Origin: an uncultured Piscinibacter sp.
GTDB taxonomy: Bacteria > Pseudomonadota > Gammaproteobacteria > Burkholderiales > Burkholderiaceae_C
NCBI RefSeq assembly: GCF_937952055.1
Contig: NZ_CALFYO010000022.1
Coordinates: 62,001 to 126,000, forward strand
DNA length: 64,000 nucleotides
Reading direction: 5' to 3'
The notes under the pieces are model-generated. The model searched no databases, was not told where the DNA came from, and saw nothing but the letters and a program-made list of their open reading frames with translations. Made by a program: the position numbers and the translations under genes. Positions 12,401-20,408 of the stretch are shown here, piece after piece; positions within the stretch are counted from its first letter, which is position 1, and each line of letters starts with the position of its first letter.

Positions 12401-12946
12401 CAGAACGCCGACCTCACCGATGCGATCCGGACGCTGGAGGACGCGATCCACAAGATCGACCTGGAGACGCGCGACCTGCTGGGCAACACCTTCAACCAGG
12501 TCAACGAACATTTCGGCCGCATGTTCCCGTCTCTGTTCGGCGGCGGCAACGCGAAGCTGGTGATGACCGGCGACGAGATCCTCGATGCCGGCGTGCAGGT
12601 GATGGCGCAGCCGCCGGGCAAGAAGAACAGCACCATCCACTTGCTCTCGGGTGGCGAGAAGGCGCTCACCGCCATTGCACTGGTGTTCGCCATCTTCCAG
12701 CTCAACCCGGCGCCGTTCTGCCTGCTCGACGAGGTGGATGCGCCGCTGGACGACGCCAACACGGAGCGCTACGCCAAGCTCGTCAAGGAGATGGCGCAGG
12801 GCACGCAGTTCCTCTTCATCAGCCACAACAAGATCGCCATGGAGATGGCCGAGCAGCTGATCGGCGTGACCATGCAGGAGCAGGGCGTGTCGCGCATCGT
12901 CGCCGTGGACATGGAAGCGGCGGTCAGCATGGCCGAGGCGGCCTGA
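9431..12946 (+). CDS. smc: Chromosome segregation protein SMC
   Basis: A 1171-residue chromosome-condensing ATPase. The N-terminal half-nucleotide site starts MRLNSIKLSGFKSF and has Walker A VGPNGCGKSN; the QG of GQGTISRIIESKPEE is the Q-loop region. Long coiled coils flank a hinge around residues 500-650. The C-terminal half has the ABC signature LLSGGEKALTAIAL and Walker B PFCLLDEVDAPLDDAN. The ATG at 9431 was chosen because it begins exactly at the conserved SMC N-terminus; an in-frame upstream start would add 16 poorly conserved residues. It is followed by zipA and ligA with short gaps, as commonly seen in betaproteobacteria. Confidence 0.96.
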   Translation: MRLNSIKLSGFKSFAEPTNFQLPGQLVGVVGPNGCGKSNIMDAVRWVLGESKASELRGESMQDVIFNGSGNRKPASRSSVELVFDNADARAGGQWNQFTEIAVKRVLTRDGTSSYYINNQPVRRRDVQDVFLGTGLGPRAYAIIGQGTISRIIESKPEELRLFLEEAAGVSKYKERRRETENRLKDTRENLVRVEDILRELTSNLDKLEKQAEVAQQYRSLQQSGELKLHQLWFLKHRDAASEEERVKKAVLEATNALEARLAELRQGEAELETIRQAHYTASDELHGAQGLLAEAALEVSRLEERIRYVVEGRARVEQRLAELKAGSEQWDERRREAEDELGQIAEQIAAAEERGEVLAAQAEEQAGNLPTLEDAVRAAQARSNEQRNVVAQVQQQIQLLAAESRNIDEQRRQFNTRRERLVAEKQQLAAPDTQRLAELKQQAEVADEAQATADARLHELGEQVPALDEERRTKQEQVNAESAKQADLNARLDALRALQEKVQTEGKLKPWLAKHGLDGLQGLWTKVHIEPGWETALESALRERLNALEVGRVETVRAFADDAPPAKLAFYTPPNASIANTHQTLPRLSDLLRLGDAGLKALLNDWLEGVYTAQNLDEALAARGKLTHGEVITTREGHQVSQFAVAFYAPDSEQAGMLARAQEIENLERQLRAQALIADEARSALVRAEAAYTEASQRLVGVRRDAAEAQTRAHQLQVDLLRLSQLAEQTSTRRAQLDEELAELDGQLDELNERRATGEARFEELDMQLATTQERHAELDEDVIAAERKLSEAREQLRALERQSQEAQFHARSLAARRGELQRGIETAVEQVAANQSSAQQLQDELERLTDAAAQAGLQTALALKLEREAALGAKRSEYDDLTLRMRRAEEQRLSHEQSLQPLRERITKLQLEEQAAQLGGAQYLEQLTAANVDFEALAKGIEENGVRLQGLQGEIDRINREINALGAVNLAALDELTAARERKTFLDAQNADLTDAIRTLEDAIHKIDLETRDLLGNTFNQVNEHFGRMFPSLFGGGNAKLVMTGDEILDAGVQVMAQPPGKKNSTIHLLSGGEKALTAIALVFAIFQLNPAPFCLLDEVDAPLDDANTERYAKLVKEMAQGTQFLFISHNKIAMEMAEQLIGVTMQEQGVSRIVAVDMEAAVSMAEAA

Positions 12947-12959
12947 AGGTGCACCGGCC

Positions 12960-14015
12960 ATGAGCCTCACCGTCGCGCTCGCCTTGTTCGGTGCGGCGGT
13001 GCTGGCGGCGATGGCCGCGCATGCCTATTGGCAGTCGCGCAGGGCGCAGCCGAAGAGGGTCGTGCCGCCCGCACCGACTCAGCCGCGCGAGCCGGTGCTC
13101 GTCGACGTCGCGTCCGAACCAGGCCTGCAGTCGACCGATGCCGCCGCGGATTCCGACGGCACGGTCGCCGAGGTGCGTCCGCCGCGCCGCAGCGTGCCGC
13201 GCGTCGATGCGCTGATCGACGCCGTGGCCACGCTCGGCGTCGAGGGTCAGATCAGCGGCGAGATGGCGATCTCCCACCTGCCGCCGACGCGTCGCGCAGG
13301 CAGCAAGCCCTTCTTCATCGAGGGCCTGAACGTGTTCAGCAAGGAGTGGGAGCCGCCGGCCGCCGGCCAGCGCTACGGCGAGTTCCAGGCCGGGGTGCAG
13401 CTCGCCAACCGCAGCGGCGCGCTCAACGAGATCGAGTACTCCGAGTTCGTGCAGAAGGTGCAGGCCTTCGCCGACGCGATCGGTGCGATGGCCGACTTCC
13501 CCGACATGCTGGAGGTGGTCGCACGGGCCCGCGAGCTCGACGCTTTCGCCGGCGATCACGACGCCCAGCTCGCGGTGCACCTGCGTTCCCGCTCGGTGGC
13601 CTGGAGCGTGGGCTACATCCAGCAGCACGCTGCCCGGCACGGTTTCGTGGCCGGCATGGTGCCGGGGCGCCTGGTGCTGCCGGGAACGGAGGAGGGGGCT
13701 CCGCCGGTGCTGACGCTCGCCTTCGACTCTCAGGCGGCGCTGGCCGACGACCCCAATCAGGCTGCGCTGCGCGACGTGACGCTGAGCTTCGACGTGCCGC
13801 AGACCGATGCGGCCAGCGAGCCCTTCGTCGCCTGGCAGGCGAGCGCGCAAGCGCTGTCGCTGGGCATGGACGCGGCGATCGTCGACGACAACGGCAACCC
13901 GCTCGGTGCCGAGAGCTTCGCGGTGATCGGCGGCGAGCTGACGCGGCTGTACGAGGAGTTGGCGTCGCGCGACCTCGCTGCAGGGTCGCCCGCCGCGCGT
14001 CGCCTGTTCAGCTGA
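12960..14015 (+). CDS. zipA: ZipA-like cell division protein
   Basis: A 351-residue protein with one N-terminal membrane anchor (about residues 2-22), a short Pro/Ala-rich linker and a C-terminal globular domain of the ZipA FtsZ-binding type, which tethers FtsZ to the inner membrane. The C-terminal part (after about residue 200) has the pattern expected of the ZipA_C fold, including VLTLAFDSQAAL and DVTLSFDVPQTD. Sequence identity to E. coli ZipA is evidently low; the call leans on architecture plus position between smc and ligA, a conserved order in betaproteobacteria. The gene starts 13 bases after smc. Confidence 0.75.
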   Translation: MSLTVALALFGAAVLAAMAAHAYWQSRRAQPKRVVPPAPTQPREPVLVDVASEPGLQSTDAAADSDGTVAEVRPPRRSVPRVDALIDAVATLGVEGQISGEMAISHLPPTRRAGSKPFFIEGLNVFSKEWEPPAAGQRYGEFQAGVQLANRSGALNEIEYSEFVQKVQAFADAIGAMADFPDMLEVVARARELDAFAGDHDAQLAVHLRSRSVAWSVGYIQQHAARHGFVAGMVPGRLVLPGTEEGAPPVLTLAFDSQAALADDPNQAALRDVTLSFDVPQTDAASEPFVAWQASAQALSLGMDAAIVDDNGNPLGAESFAVIGGELTRLYEELASRDLAAGSPAARRLFS

Positions 14016-14157
14016 GCCGCCGGAGCGAGGCGCCCGTGAAGGTGCACAGCGCAGGCGGCTCGCCTCAGGCCGGCGCCGGCCGGCTTCGCCGGGCCTTCGC
14101 TCTGGCCTGAATCCCGCGGGCGCCCGGGGCGCAACGCGGCTGGTCGACAATCGCGGC

Positions 14158-16215
14158 ATGCGTTCCCCCGATCCTTCCGTCCGCGCTGCCGAACTGCGCC
14201 GGCTGCTGCATCACCATGCGCACCGCTACTACGTGCTCGACGCGCCGGAGATCCCCGACGCCGAGTACGACCGCCTGTTCCAGGAACTGCAGGCCATCGA
14301 GGCGGCGCATCCCGAGTTGCTGACGACCGACTCGCCCACGCAGCGTGTGCTCGGCAAGGTGCTGGAGGGCTTCGAGCCGGTGCGGCATGCGGTGCCGATG
14401 CTGTCGATCCGCACCGAAACCGACACGGAGGCCTCGGGGGCGATCGCCTTCGACGCGCGCGTGCGCCGCGAGCTGGAGCTTCCGGAAGACGCCCCGCCGG
14501 TGGAGTACGCCGCCGAACTGAAGTTCGACGGCCTGGCGATCAACCTGCGCTACGAGGGCGGCGTGCTGGTGCAGGCGGCCACGCGCGGCGACGGCGAGAC
14601 CGGCGAGGACGTGACGCAGAACATCCGCACCATCGGCCAGATCCCGCTGCGCCTGGAGGACGTCGACGCGCCCGTGCTGGAGGTGCGCGGCGAGGTCTAC
14701 ATGCGCCGCGACGATTTCGAGGCACTCAACGAACAGCAGCGCGCGAAAGGCGAGAAGACCTACGTCAACCCGCGCAACACCGCCGCCGGCGCGGTGCGCC
14801 AACTCGATCCGGCGGTGACCGCGTCGCGGCCGCTGAGCTTCTTTGCCTACGGCGTGGGCGAGGTGCAGGGCTGGCCCATGCCGGCCACGCATGCGGCGCT
14901 GCTCGATGCGCTGCAAGCGATGGGCGTGCCGGTGTGTGCCGACCGCGCCGTGGTGCGGGGCGCGCCGGGCCTGGTCGAGTTCCACCGCACCACCGGCGAG
15001 CGGCGCGATGCGCTGCCGTTCGACATCGACGGCGTGGTCTACAAGGTGAACTCGCGCGCGCTGCAGCAGCGCCTCGGCTTCGTTTCGCGCGAGCCGCGCT
15101 GGGCGGTGGCGCACAAGTACCCGGCGCAGGAGCAGATGACGGTGCTGCGCGACATCGACATCCAGGTCGGCCGCACCGGCAAGCTCACGCCGGTGGCCAA
15201 GCTGGAGCCGGTGTTCGTCGGCGGCACGACGGTGAGCAATGCCACGCTGCACAACGAGGACGAGACGCGGCGCAAGGACGTGCGCATCGGCGACACGGTG
15301 ATCGTGCGCCGGGCCGGCGACGTCATTCCCGAGGTGGTGGGCGTGGTGCTGGAGCGGCGTCCGGCCGACGCCGGCGAGCCCTTCGACCTGTACAGACGCC
15401 TGGGCGGGAAATGCCCTGTCTGCGGCAGCGACATCGCGCGCGAGGAGGGCGAGGTCGACTGGCGCTGCAGCGGCGGCCTGTACTGCCCGGCACAGCGCAA
15501 GCAGGCCATCCTGCACTTCGCGCAGCGTCGCGCGATGGACATCGAGGGCCTGGGCGACAAGCTGGTCGATCAGCTCGTCGACGCCGGCATCGTGCGCACC
15601 CTGCCCGAGCTGTACACGCTGGGCCTGGCCAAGCTCGCCGCGCTGGAGCGCATGGGCGAGAAGAGCGCGGCCAACCTGCTTGCAGGCCTGGCCAAGAGCA
15701 AGGACACCACGCTGGCGCGCTTCCTCTACGGCTTGGGCATCCGCCATGTCGGCGAGACCACGGCCAAGGACCTGGCGAAGCACTTCGGCCGCCTCGACGG
15801 CCTGATGGATGCCAGCGTCGAGCAACTGCTCGAGGTCAACGACGTCGGTCCGGTGGTGGCGCAGAGCATCCGGACCTTCTTCGACCAGCCGCACAACCGC
15901 GAGGTGGTGGAGCAGTTGCGCTCGGTGGGCGTGCGCTGGGCGGAGCACGATGCGCACCACGCCGACGTGGCGCCGAAGCCGCTGGCGGGCAAGACGCTGG
16001 TGCTGACCGGCACGCTTCCCACGCTGTCGCGCGACGAGGCCAAGGAGCTGATCGAGGAGGCCGGCGGCAAGGTCAGCGGCTCGGTGTCGAAGAAGACCCA
16101 CTGCGTGATTGCCGGCAGCGAAGCCGGCAGCAAGCTCGACAAGGCGCGCGAGCTGGGTGTGGCGGTGCTCGACGAGGACGGGCTGCGCGCGTTGCTCGCG
16201 GGAGGCGCAGCGTGA
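14158..16215 (+). CDS. ligA: NAD-dependent DNA ligase LigA
   Basis: A 685-residue replicative and repair ligase that seals nicks using NAD. In order: domain Ia with the NAD-binding YYVLDAPEIPDAEYDRL, the adenylation domain with the nucleophilic lysine in ELKFDGLAI (Lys122), the OB domain, a four-cysteine zinc finger (CPVCGSD and later cysteines in the WRCSGGLYCPAQ segment), helix-hairpin-helix repeats (DIEGLGDKLVDQLVDAG, FLYGLGIRHVGETTA) and a C-terminal BRCT domain (LAGKTLVLTGTLPTLSRDEA). Full length for the family. Its TGA stop overlaps the GTG start of the next gene. Confidence 0.97.
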   Translation: MRSPDPSVRAAELRRLLHHHAHRYYVLDAPEIPDAEYDRLFQELQAIEAAHPELLTTDSPTQRVLGKVLEGFEPVRHAVPMLSIRTETDTEASGAIAFDARVRRELELPEDAPPVEYAAELKFDGLAINLRYEGGVLVQAATRGDGETGEDVTQNIRTIGQIPLRLEDVDAPVLEVRGEVYMRRDDFEALNEQQRAKGEKTYVNPRNTAAGAVRQLDPAVTASRPLSFFAYGVGEVQGWPMPATHAALLDALQAMGVPVCADRAVVRGAPGLVEFHRTTGERRDALPFDIDGVVYKVNSRALQQRLGFVSREPRWAVAHKYPAQEQMTVLRDIDIQVGRTGKLTPVAKLEPVFVGGTTVSNATLHNEDETRRKDVRIGDTVIVRRAGDVIPEVVGVVLERRPADAGEPFDLYRRLGGKCPVCGSDIAREEGEVDWRCSGGLYCPAQRKQAILHFAQRRAMDIEGLGDKLVDQLVDAGIVRTLPELYTLGLAKLAALERMGEKSAANLLAGLAKSKDTTLARFLYGLGIRHVGETTAKDLAKHFGRLDGLMDASVEQLLEVNDVGPVVAQSIRTFFDQPHNREVVEQLRSVGVRWAEHDAHHADVAPKPLAGKTLVLTGTLPTLSRDEAKELIEEAGGKVSGSVSKKTHCVIAGSEAGSKLDKARELGVAVLDEDGLRALLAGGAA

Positions 16216-16988
16216 ACGATCCGCAGTGGCTGGAGGAATTGCGGCGGCGTGCCGCGCAGGCGCCGCTGGTTCCGCGCGAGCCGCTTCGGCTGGGCAGGGT
16301 CGAGATCGGCTCGATCGAGCCGGCCATGGGCCAGCGCATGGCCGAGGCCGGCTTGCCCCTGCATACAGCGGCGGGCGCCTGGCAGATCGGCTCGCACGAT
16401 GACGAGGCGCTCGCCGAGCTGGCGCACTGGCTGCGCGGCCAGGGTCTGGCAAGCCGCTGGCGCGACGAACTGCTGCCGGTGATCGATGCCGAAGGCCGGC
16501 GACAGGGCGCCATCGAGCGGGCCGCGGTGCGTCCGCTGGGCATCACCACGCACGCGGTGCATCTGGTCGGACGACACGCCGACGGGCGCTTCTGGGTGCA
16601 GCAGCGCGCCTTCGACAAGGCCACCGACCCGGGCTTGTGGGACACGATGGTCGGCGGCCTGATGGCGGCCGACGAGACCGTGGCGCGGACGCTGGAACGA
16701 GAGACCTGGGAAGAGGCCGGTCTGCGCCTGGCCGAACTCGATGTGCTGCGGCCGCTCGGCCACCTGCAGATCCGCCGGCCGGTGGCCGAGGGCTACATGG
16801 TCGAGCGCGCGACCTTGTTCCAAGCCGTTGTGCCGCGCCGCCTGCAGCCGGCCAACCAGGATGGCGAAGTGGCCGGTTTCTCCTGCATCGACGCCGATAC
16901 GCTGCGCGACGGCATCGCCGCCGGCCAGTTCACGCTGGAGGCGGCGCTGATCCACGCCCATGCGCTGGAGATGGATGCGCGGCGCTGA
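16212..16988 (+). CDS. NUDIX hydrolase with DUF4743-type N-terminus
   Basis: A 258-residue protein with a complete Nudix box, GGLMAADETVARTLERETW continuing EEAGL, which fits the GX5EX7REUXEEXGU metal-binding consensus, so it should hydrolyse a nucleoside-diphosphate-linked substrate; the substrate is unknown. The N-terminal 120 residues resemble the DUF4743 extension of Nudix proteins related to eukaryotic thiamine-pyrophosphokinase-fused Nudix domains. The GTG start overlaps the ligA stop (GTGA), indicating translational coupling. The reading frame of ligA itself is different, so this is a separate gene. Confidence 0.85.
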   Translation: MNDPQWLEELRRRAAQAPLVPREPLRLGRVEIGSIEPAMGQRMAEAGLPLHTAAGAWQIGSHDDEALAELAHWLRGQGLASRWRDELLPVIDAEGRRQGAIERAAVRPLGITTHAVHLVGRHADGRFWVQQRAFDKATDPGLWDTMVGGLMAADETVARTLERETWEEAGLRLAELDVLRPLGHLQIRRPVAEGYMVERATLFQAVVPRRLQPANQDGEVAGFSCIDADTLRDGIAAGQFTLEAALIHAHALEMDARR

Positions 16989-17003
16989 GCCCGGACGCGC
17001 CAT

Positions 17004-17864
17004 TCAGGCCAGCCGCAACGCCACCACGCCTGCCACCACCAGCACCGTGCCCGCGGCGCGCATTGCGCCGAAGCCTTCCTTCAGCCACAGAGCACCCAGC
17101 GCCGCAGCGAACAGCACGGAGGTCTCGCGCAGGGCGGCAACCACCGCCACGGGCGCCTGCGTCATCGCCCACAGGGCGATCGCATAGGAGCCGAACGATG
17201 CGGCCGAGCCGGCCAGCGCGAGCCGCCAGCGGCTGCCCATGTAGTGCAGCGCTGCCTCGCGCTGGCCGGATCGGCGCCACATCACCAGGGCGAAGTAGGG
17301 CAGCCCCTCGAAGAGGAACAGCGTGGCCACGTACGACGCCGCGTGGCCGGCGGCGCGCACGCCCAGCCCGTCGATCACCGTGTAGAGCGCGATGATCGCC
17401 GCGTTCGCCAGCGCATAGCGCAAGGCCTTGGCCGGATGGCCTCCCACCGAGCCGCGCGACAGGCCGATGGCGATCACGCCGGCGCTCACTGCCAGCACGC
17501 CCGCCCAGGCGGCGGGCGGCAGGGGCTCGCCGATCACCGCTGCGCTTGCAGCCGCGACCAGCAGCGGTGCGAGGCCGCGCATCACCGGGTAGGTCAGACC
17601 CAGGTCGCCGTGCCTGTAGGCGCCGACGAGGGCAACGTAGTAGGCCAGGTGCACGACCATCGAGGCGGCGAGATAGGGCCAGGCGTCTCGCGGCGGCAGG
17701 CCGACGACGGCCACCACCGGCAGCGCGATCACCAGCCCCAGGCCGTGGATCAGCGCGGTGTCCAGCGCCTTGTCGCTGCCGCCCTTGATGAGTGCGTTCC
17801 ACGAGGCGTGCAGCAGGGCGCCGCACAACACGGCGGCCAGCACCGGCCAGGCGAGCGTGCCCAC
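17004..17864 (-). CDS. EamA/DMT-family transporter
   Basis: A 286-residue integral membrane protein with about ten hydrophobic segments arranged as two EamA halves, the pattern of drug/metabolite exporters. The N-terminal HASWNALIKGG and the segment AYRHGDLGLTYPVMRGLAPL are typical of one EamA subgroup. The substrate cannot be told from sequence. Its start lies 4 bases after the stop of the Na/Pi cotransporter gene on the same strand, so the two are probably co-transcribed. Confidence 0.8.
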   Translation of the reverse strand: MGTLAWPVLAAVLCGALLHASWNALIKGGSDKALDTALIHGLGLVIALPVVAVVGLPPRDAWPYLAASMVVHLAYYVALVGAYRHGDLGLTYPVMRGLAPLLVAAASAAVIGEPLPPAAWAGVLAVSAGVIAIGLSRGSVGGHPAKALRYALANAAIIALYTVIDGLGVRAAGHAASYVATLFLFEGLPYFALVMWRRSGQREAALHYMGSRWRLALAGSAASFGSYAIALWAMTQAPVAVVAALRETSVLFAAALGALWLKEGFGAMRAAGTVLVVAGVVALRLA

Positions 17865-17868
17865 GGCG

Positions 17869-19545
17869 TCAGCGCTTGTCTTCGTCGACGCTCAGCTCGG
17901 CGAGCTTGGAGTGGCGGATGCGCGTCTGCGACAGCACGCCGGCCGAGTCGAGAATGGGGTAGGCGATCGAGCAGATGTGCGAGTTGATTCGCTTGAGGTC
18001 GCTGATCAGGTCGAGGTGCAGCGAGCTCGTCTCGATGCTCTGCGCGGTGTTGTCCTGCAGCCGCGCGATGTGGCTGGCGGCGTACTCGCGCTCCAGGTCG
18101 CGGAAGCGCGCCTTCTCCTCGAGCAGCTTCTTCGCGTCGCGCACATGGCCGTCGAGGAACACGCTCATGCCCAGGCGCAGGTTGGCCAGCAAGCGCTCGT
18201 GCAGATGGCTGATCTCGGCCAGGCCGGCTTCCGAGAAGCTGCGGCTCTTGCGGATCTTCTTGTCTTCCACGTCCTGCAGCACGCGCTCGATGACGTCGCC
18301 GATCTGCTCCATGTTGATGGTGAAGGACAGGATGTCGGTCCACCGCCGGCTTTCCCGCACGGACAGCGCCTCGCGCGAGATCTGCGTGAGATAGAACTTG
18401 ATCGCCGAGTACAGCTCGTCGACGGCGTCATCCATCTTGCGCAACTGCTCGGCAAGCACCAGGTCGTTGTGGCGGATCACCGGCAGGATGCCGCGCAGCA
18501 TGGTCTCCACCACGTCCGCCTGATGCAGCGCCTCGCGTGCCGCGCAGCTGATCGCCAGCGAAGGCGTGGCCAGCGCCGAAGGGTCGAGGTGGCGCGGGCG
18601 GCTGGCGTCGGCGCCCAGTGCCGGCTCGGGCAGCACGCGCTCGACGAGCCGGCCCACACCGCCGGTGAAGCTGATGAAGAGCAGCGCCAGCATCACGTTG
18701 AAGCCGAGGTGGAACCACACCACCTGCTCGTGCACCGACGCGCCGGTCAGCTGCAGCCAGACATGGGCCTGCGGCAGCAGCGGGATGGCGATGGCCGCGC
18801 CCAGGCCCTTGAACATCAGGTTGCCCAGCGGCAACCGCCGCACTTGCGGCGAAGCACCACTGGTGGCGAGCAGCGCCAGGAAGCCGCTGCCGAGGTTGGC
18901 GCCCAGCACCAGGCCCAGCGCCACGTTGGCCGGCACGATGCCCGAGCTCGCCAGCGTGGCGGTGAGCAGCACGATGGCCAGGCTGGAGTAGGACAGCACG
19001 GTGAGCGCCGCGCCGACCACGATGTCCAGCAGCACCTCGTTGGGCAGCGAGGCAAGCAGCGCGCGTACGGCCGGCGATTCGGTCAGCGGCGTGGTGGCGT
19101 CGACGATCAGCCGCAGCGCCAGCGTGATCAGCCCCAGGCCGATGAGCACGCGCCCGACGCGGCCCACGCCGGTGTCCTGTCGCGTGGTGAACATCACCAC
19201 GCCGGCGAAGATCAGCAGCGGCGACAGCCACGACAGGTCGAACGAGAAGATCACCGCCATCATCGCGCTGCCGACGTCGGCACCGAGCATCACCGCCAGC
19301 GCCGCGCTGCTCGCCACCAAGCCCTTGCCGACGAAGCTCGCGACGATCAGGCAGGTCGCGGTGGCGGACTGCACCAGGCTGGTCACGCCCAGCCCGGCGA
19401 ACATGGCGCTGAGCCGGTTGCTGAAGCTGCGCGACAGGATGCCGCGCAGGTTCTCCCCGGCCACCCGCAACATGCCGGTGCGCACGAGGTGCGTGCTCCA
19501 CACCAGCAGGGCGATGGCGGCGAGCAGGTTGAGCAGGTGGATCAA
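17869..19545 (-). CDS. Na/Pi cotransporter family protein with PhoU-like C-terminus
   Basis: A 558-residue protein. The first 340 residues are strongly hydrophobic and carry two inverted sodium-dependent phosphate transporter repeats, visible as VTSLVQSATATCLIVASFV with GADVGSA, and the counterpart YSSLAIVLLTATLASSG with GANLGSG. The C-terminal 200 residues are a soluble helical bundle of the PhoU type (for example ADVVETMLRGILPV, MEQIGDVIERVLQDVE), a common fusion thought to sense or regulate phosphate uptake. The gene is downstream of and co-directional with an IclR-type regulator, but 21 bases separate them and a regulatory link is only a guess. Confidence 0.85.
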   Translation of the reverse strand: MIHLLNLLAAIALLVWSTHLVRTGMLRVAGENLRGILSRSFSNRLSAMFAGLGVTSLVQSATATCLIVASFVGKGLVASSAALAVMLGADVGSAMMAVIFSFDLSWLSPLLIFAGVVMFTTRQDTGVGRVGRVLIGLGLITLALRLIVDATTPLTESPAVRALLASLPNEVLLDIVVGAALTVLSYSSLAIVLLTATLASSGIVPANVALGLVLGANLGSGFLALLATSGASPQVRRLPLGNLMFKGLGAAIAIPLLPQAHVWLQLTGASVHEQVVWFHLGFNVMLALLFISFTGGVGRLVERVLPEPALGADASRPRHLDPSALATPSLAISCAAREALHQADVVETMLRGILPVIRHNDLVLAEQLRKMDDAVDELYSAIKFYLTQISREALSVRESRRWTDILSFTINMEQIGDVIERVLQDVEDKKIRKSRSFSEAGLAEISHLHERLLANLRLGMSVFLDGHVRDAKKLLEEKARFRDLEREYAASHIARLQDNTAQSIETSSLHLDLISDLKRINSHICSIAYPILDSAGVLSQTRIRHSKLAELSVDEDKR

Positions 19546-19566
19546 GAGGGCTCCGCGGATCTGCGT

Positions 19567-20376
19567 TCAGGGCTTCATCTGCAGCATTTGCGAGATCTGC
19601 GCCGCTGCCGACCGCAAACGCGGCAAGAACTGCTCGACCATGCTGTCCGCTGAGGTGCGCGCCGCCTGGCCGCTGACGTTCATGGCCGCGATGGCGCGGC
19701 CGGCGCGGTCGCGGATCGGCACCGACAGCGACACCAGGCCCTCTTCGAGTTCCTGGTCGACGACGCACCAGCCCTGCCGGCGAACCCGCGCCAGCTCCGC
19801 CTTCAGCGCGTCCGGGTCGGTGATCGTCCTGGCGGTGTGCGCCTGCAGCGGGTGGCGTGCCAGCAGCGCGTCGAGGGTCGCCTCGTCCAGCTCCGCCAGC
19901 AGCGTGCGCCCCATCGATGTGCATGCTGCCGGCAGCCGGCTGCCGATGCCGAGATTGATGCTCATGATCTTGTGGGTCGGCACGCGCAGCACGTAGACGA
20001 TGTCGGCGCCGTCAAGCACCGCGGCCGAGCACGATTCCTTCACGTCCTCGACCAGACTCTCCATCACCGGTTCGGCCAGATTCCACAGCGGCTGCGACGA
20101 CAGGTAGGCGAAGCCGAGGTCGAGGATCTTCGGTGTCAGGCTGAACTGGCGCCCTTGGCTGCGCACGTAACCCAGACCTTCCAGCGTGAGCAGGATGCGA
20201 CGCGCGCCGGCGCGCGTCAGGCCGGCACGCTGCGCCACCTCGGTGAGCGTCTGCTGCGGCGCCCTGGCATCGAAGGAGCGGATCACGGCCAGGCCGCGCG
20301 CGAAGGACTGGACGTAGCTGTCGCCGGGGCGCGGACGTTCGTCGGCAGGCGCGGGCAGGGTCGCGGACTCGGGCAT
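19567..20376 (-). CDS. IclR-family transcriptional regulator (PcaR/PobR-like)
   Basis: A 269-residue regulator with an N-terminal winged helix-turn-helix (QTLTEVAQRAGLTRAGARRI LTL region) and a C-terminal IclR effector domain, including the conserved SMGRTLLAELDE and SLSVPIRDRAGRAIAAMNVSG segments. The starting motif YVQSFARGLAVIRSFD is characteristic of the PcaR/PcaU/PobR subgroup that controls aromatic-acid catabolism. No such catabolic genes lie nearby, so the target is unknown. It is divergent from nothing close; the diguanylate cyclase gene lies upstream in the same direction. Confidence 0.85.
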   Translation of the reverse strand: MPESATLPAPADERPRPGDSYVQSFARGLAVIRSFDARAPQQTLTEVAQRAGLTRAGARRILLTLEGLGYVRSQGRQFSLTPKILDLGFAYLSSQPLWNLAEPVMESLVEDVKESCSAAVLDGADIVYVLRVPTHKIMSINLGIGSRLPAACTSMGRTLLAELDEATLDALLARHPLQAHTARTITDPDALKAELARVRRQGWCVVDQELEEGLVSLSVPIRDRAGRAIAAMNVSGQAARTSADSMVEQFLPRLRSAAAQISQMLQMKP

Positions 20377-20408
20377 GCGCCAGTCTATCGTCCCGGCCAG
20401 GTGGGGAT

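Noticed and set aside
9116..12970. Very long open frame antisense to smc (1284 codons)
   Set aside because: It lies exactly opposite smc, is dominated by Leu/Arg/Ala/Gln/Gly and has no domain; a shadow of GC-rich codon bias.
14065..16452. Long open frame antisense to ligA
   Set aside because: Same composition effect; ligA is complete on the other strand.
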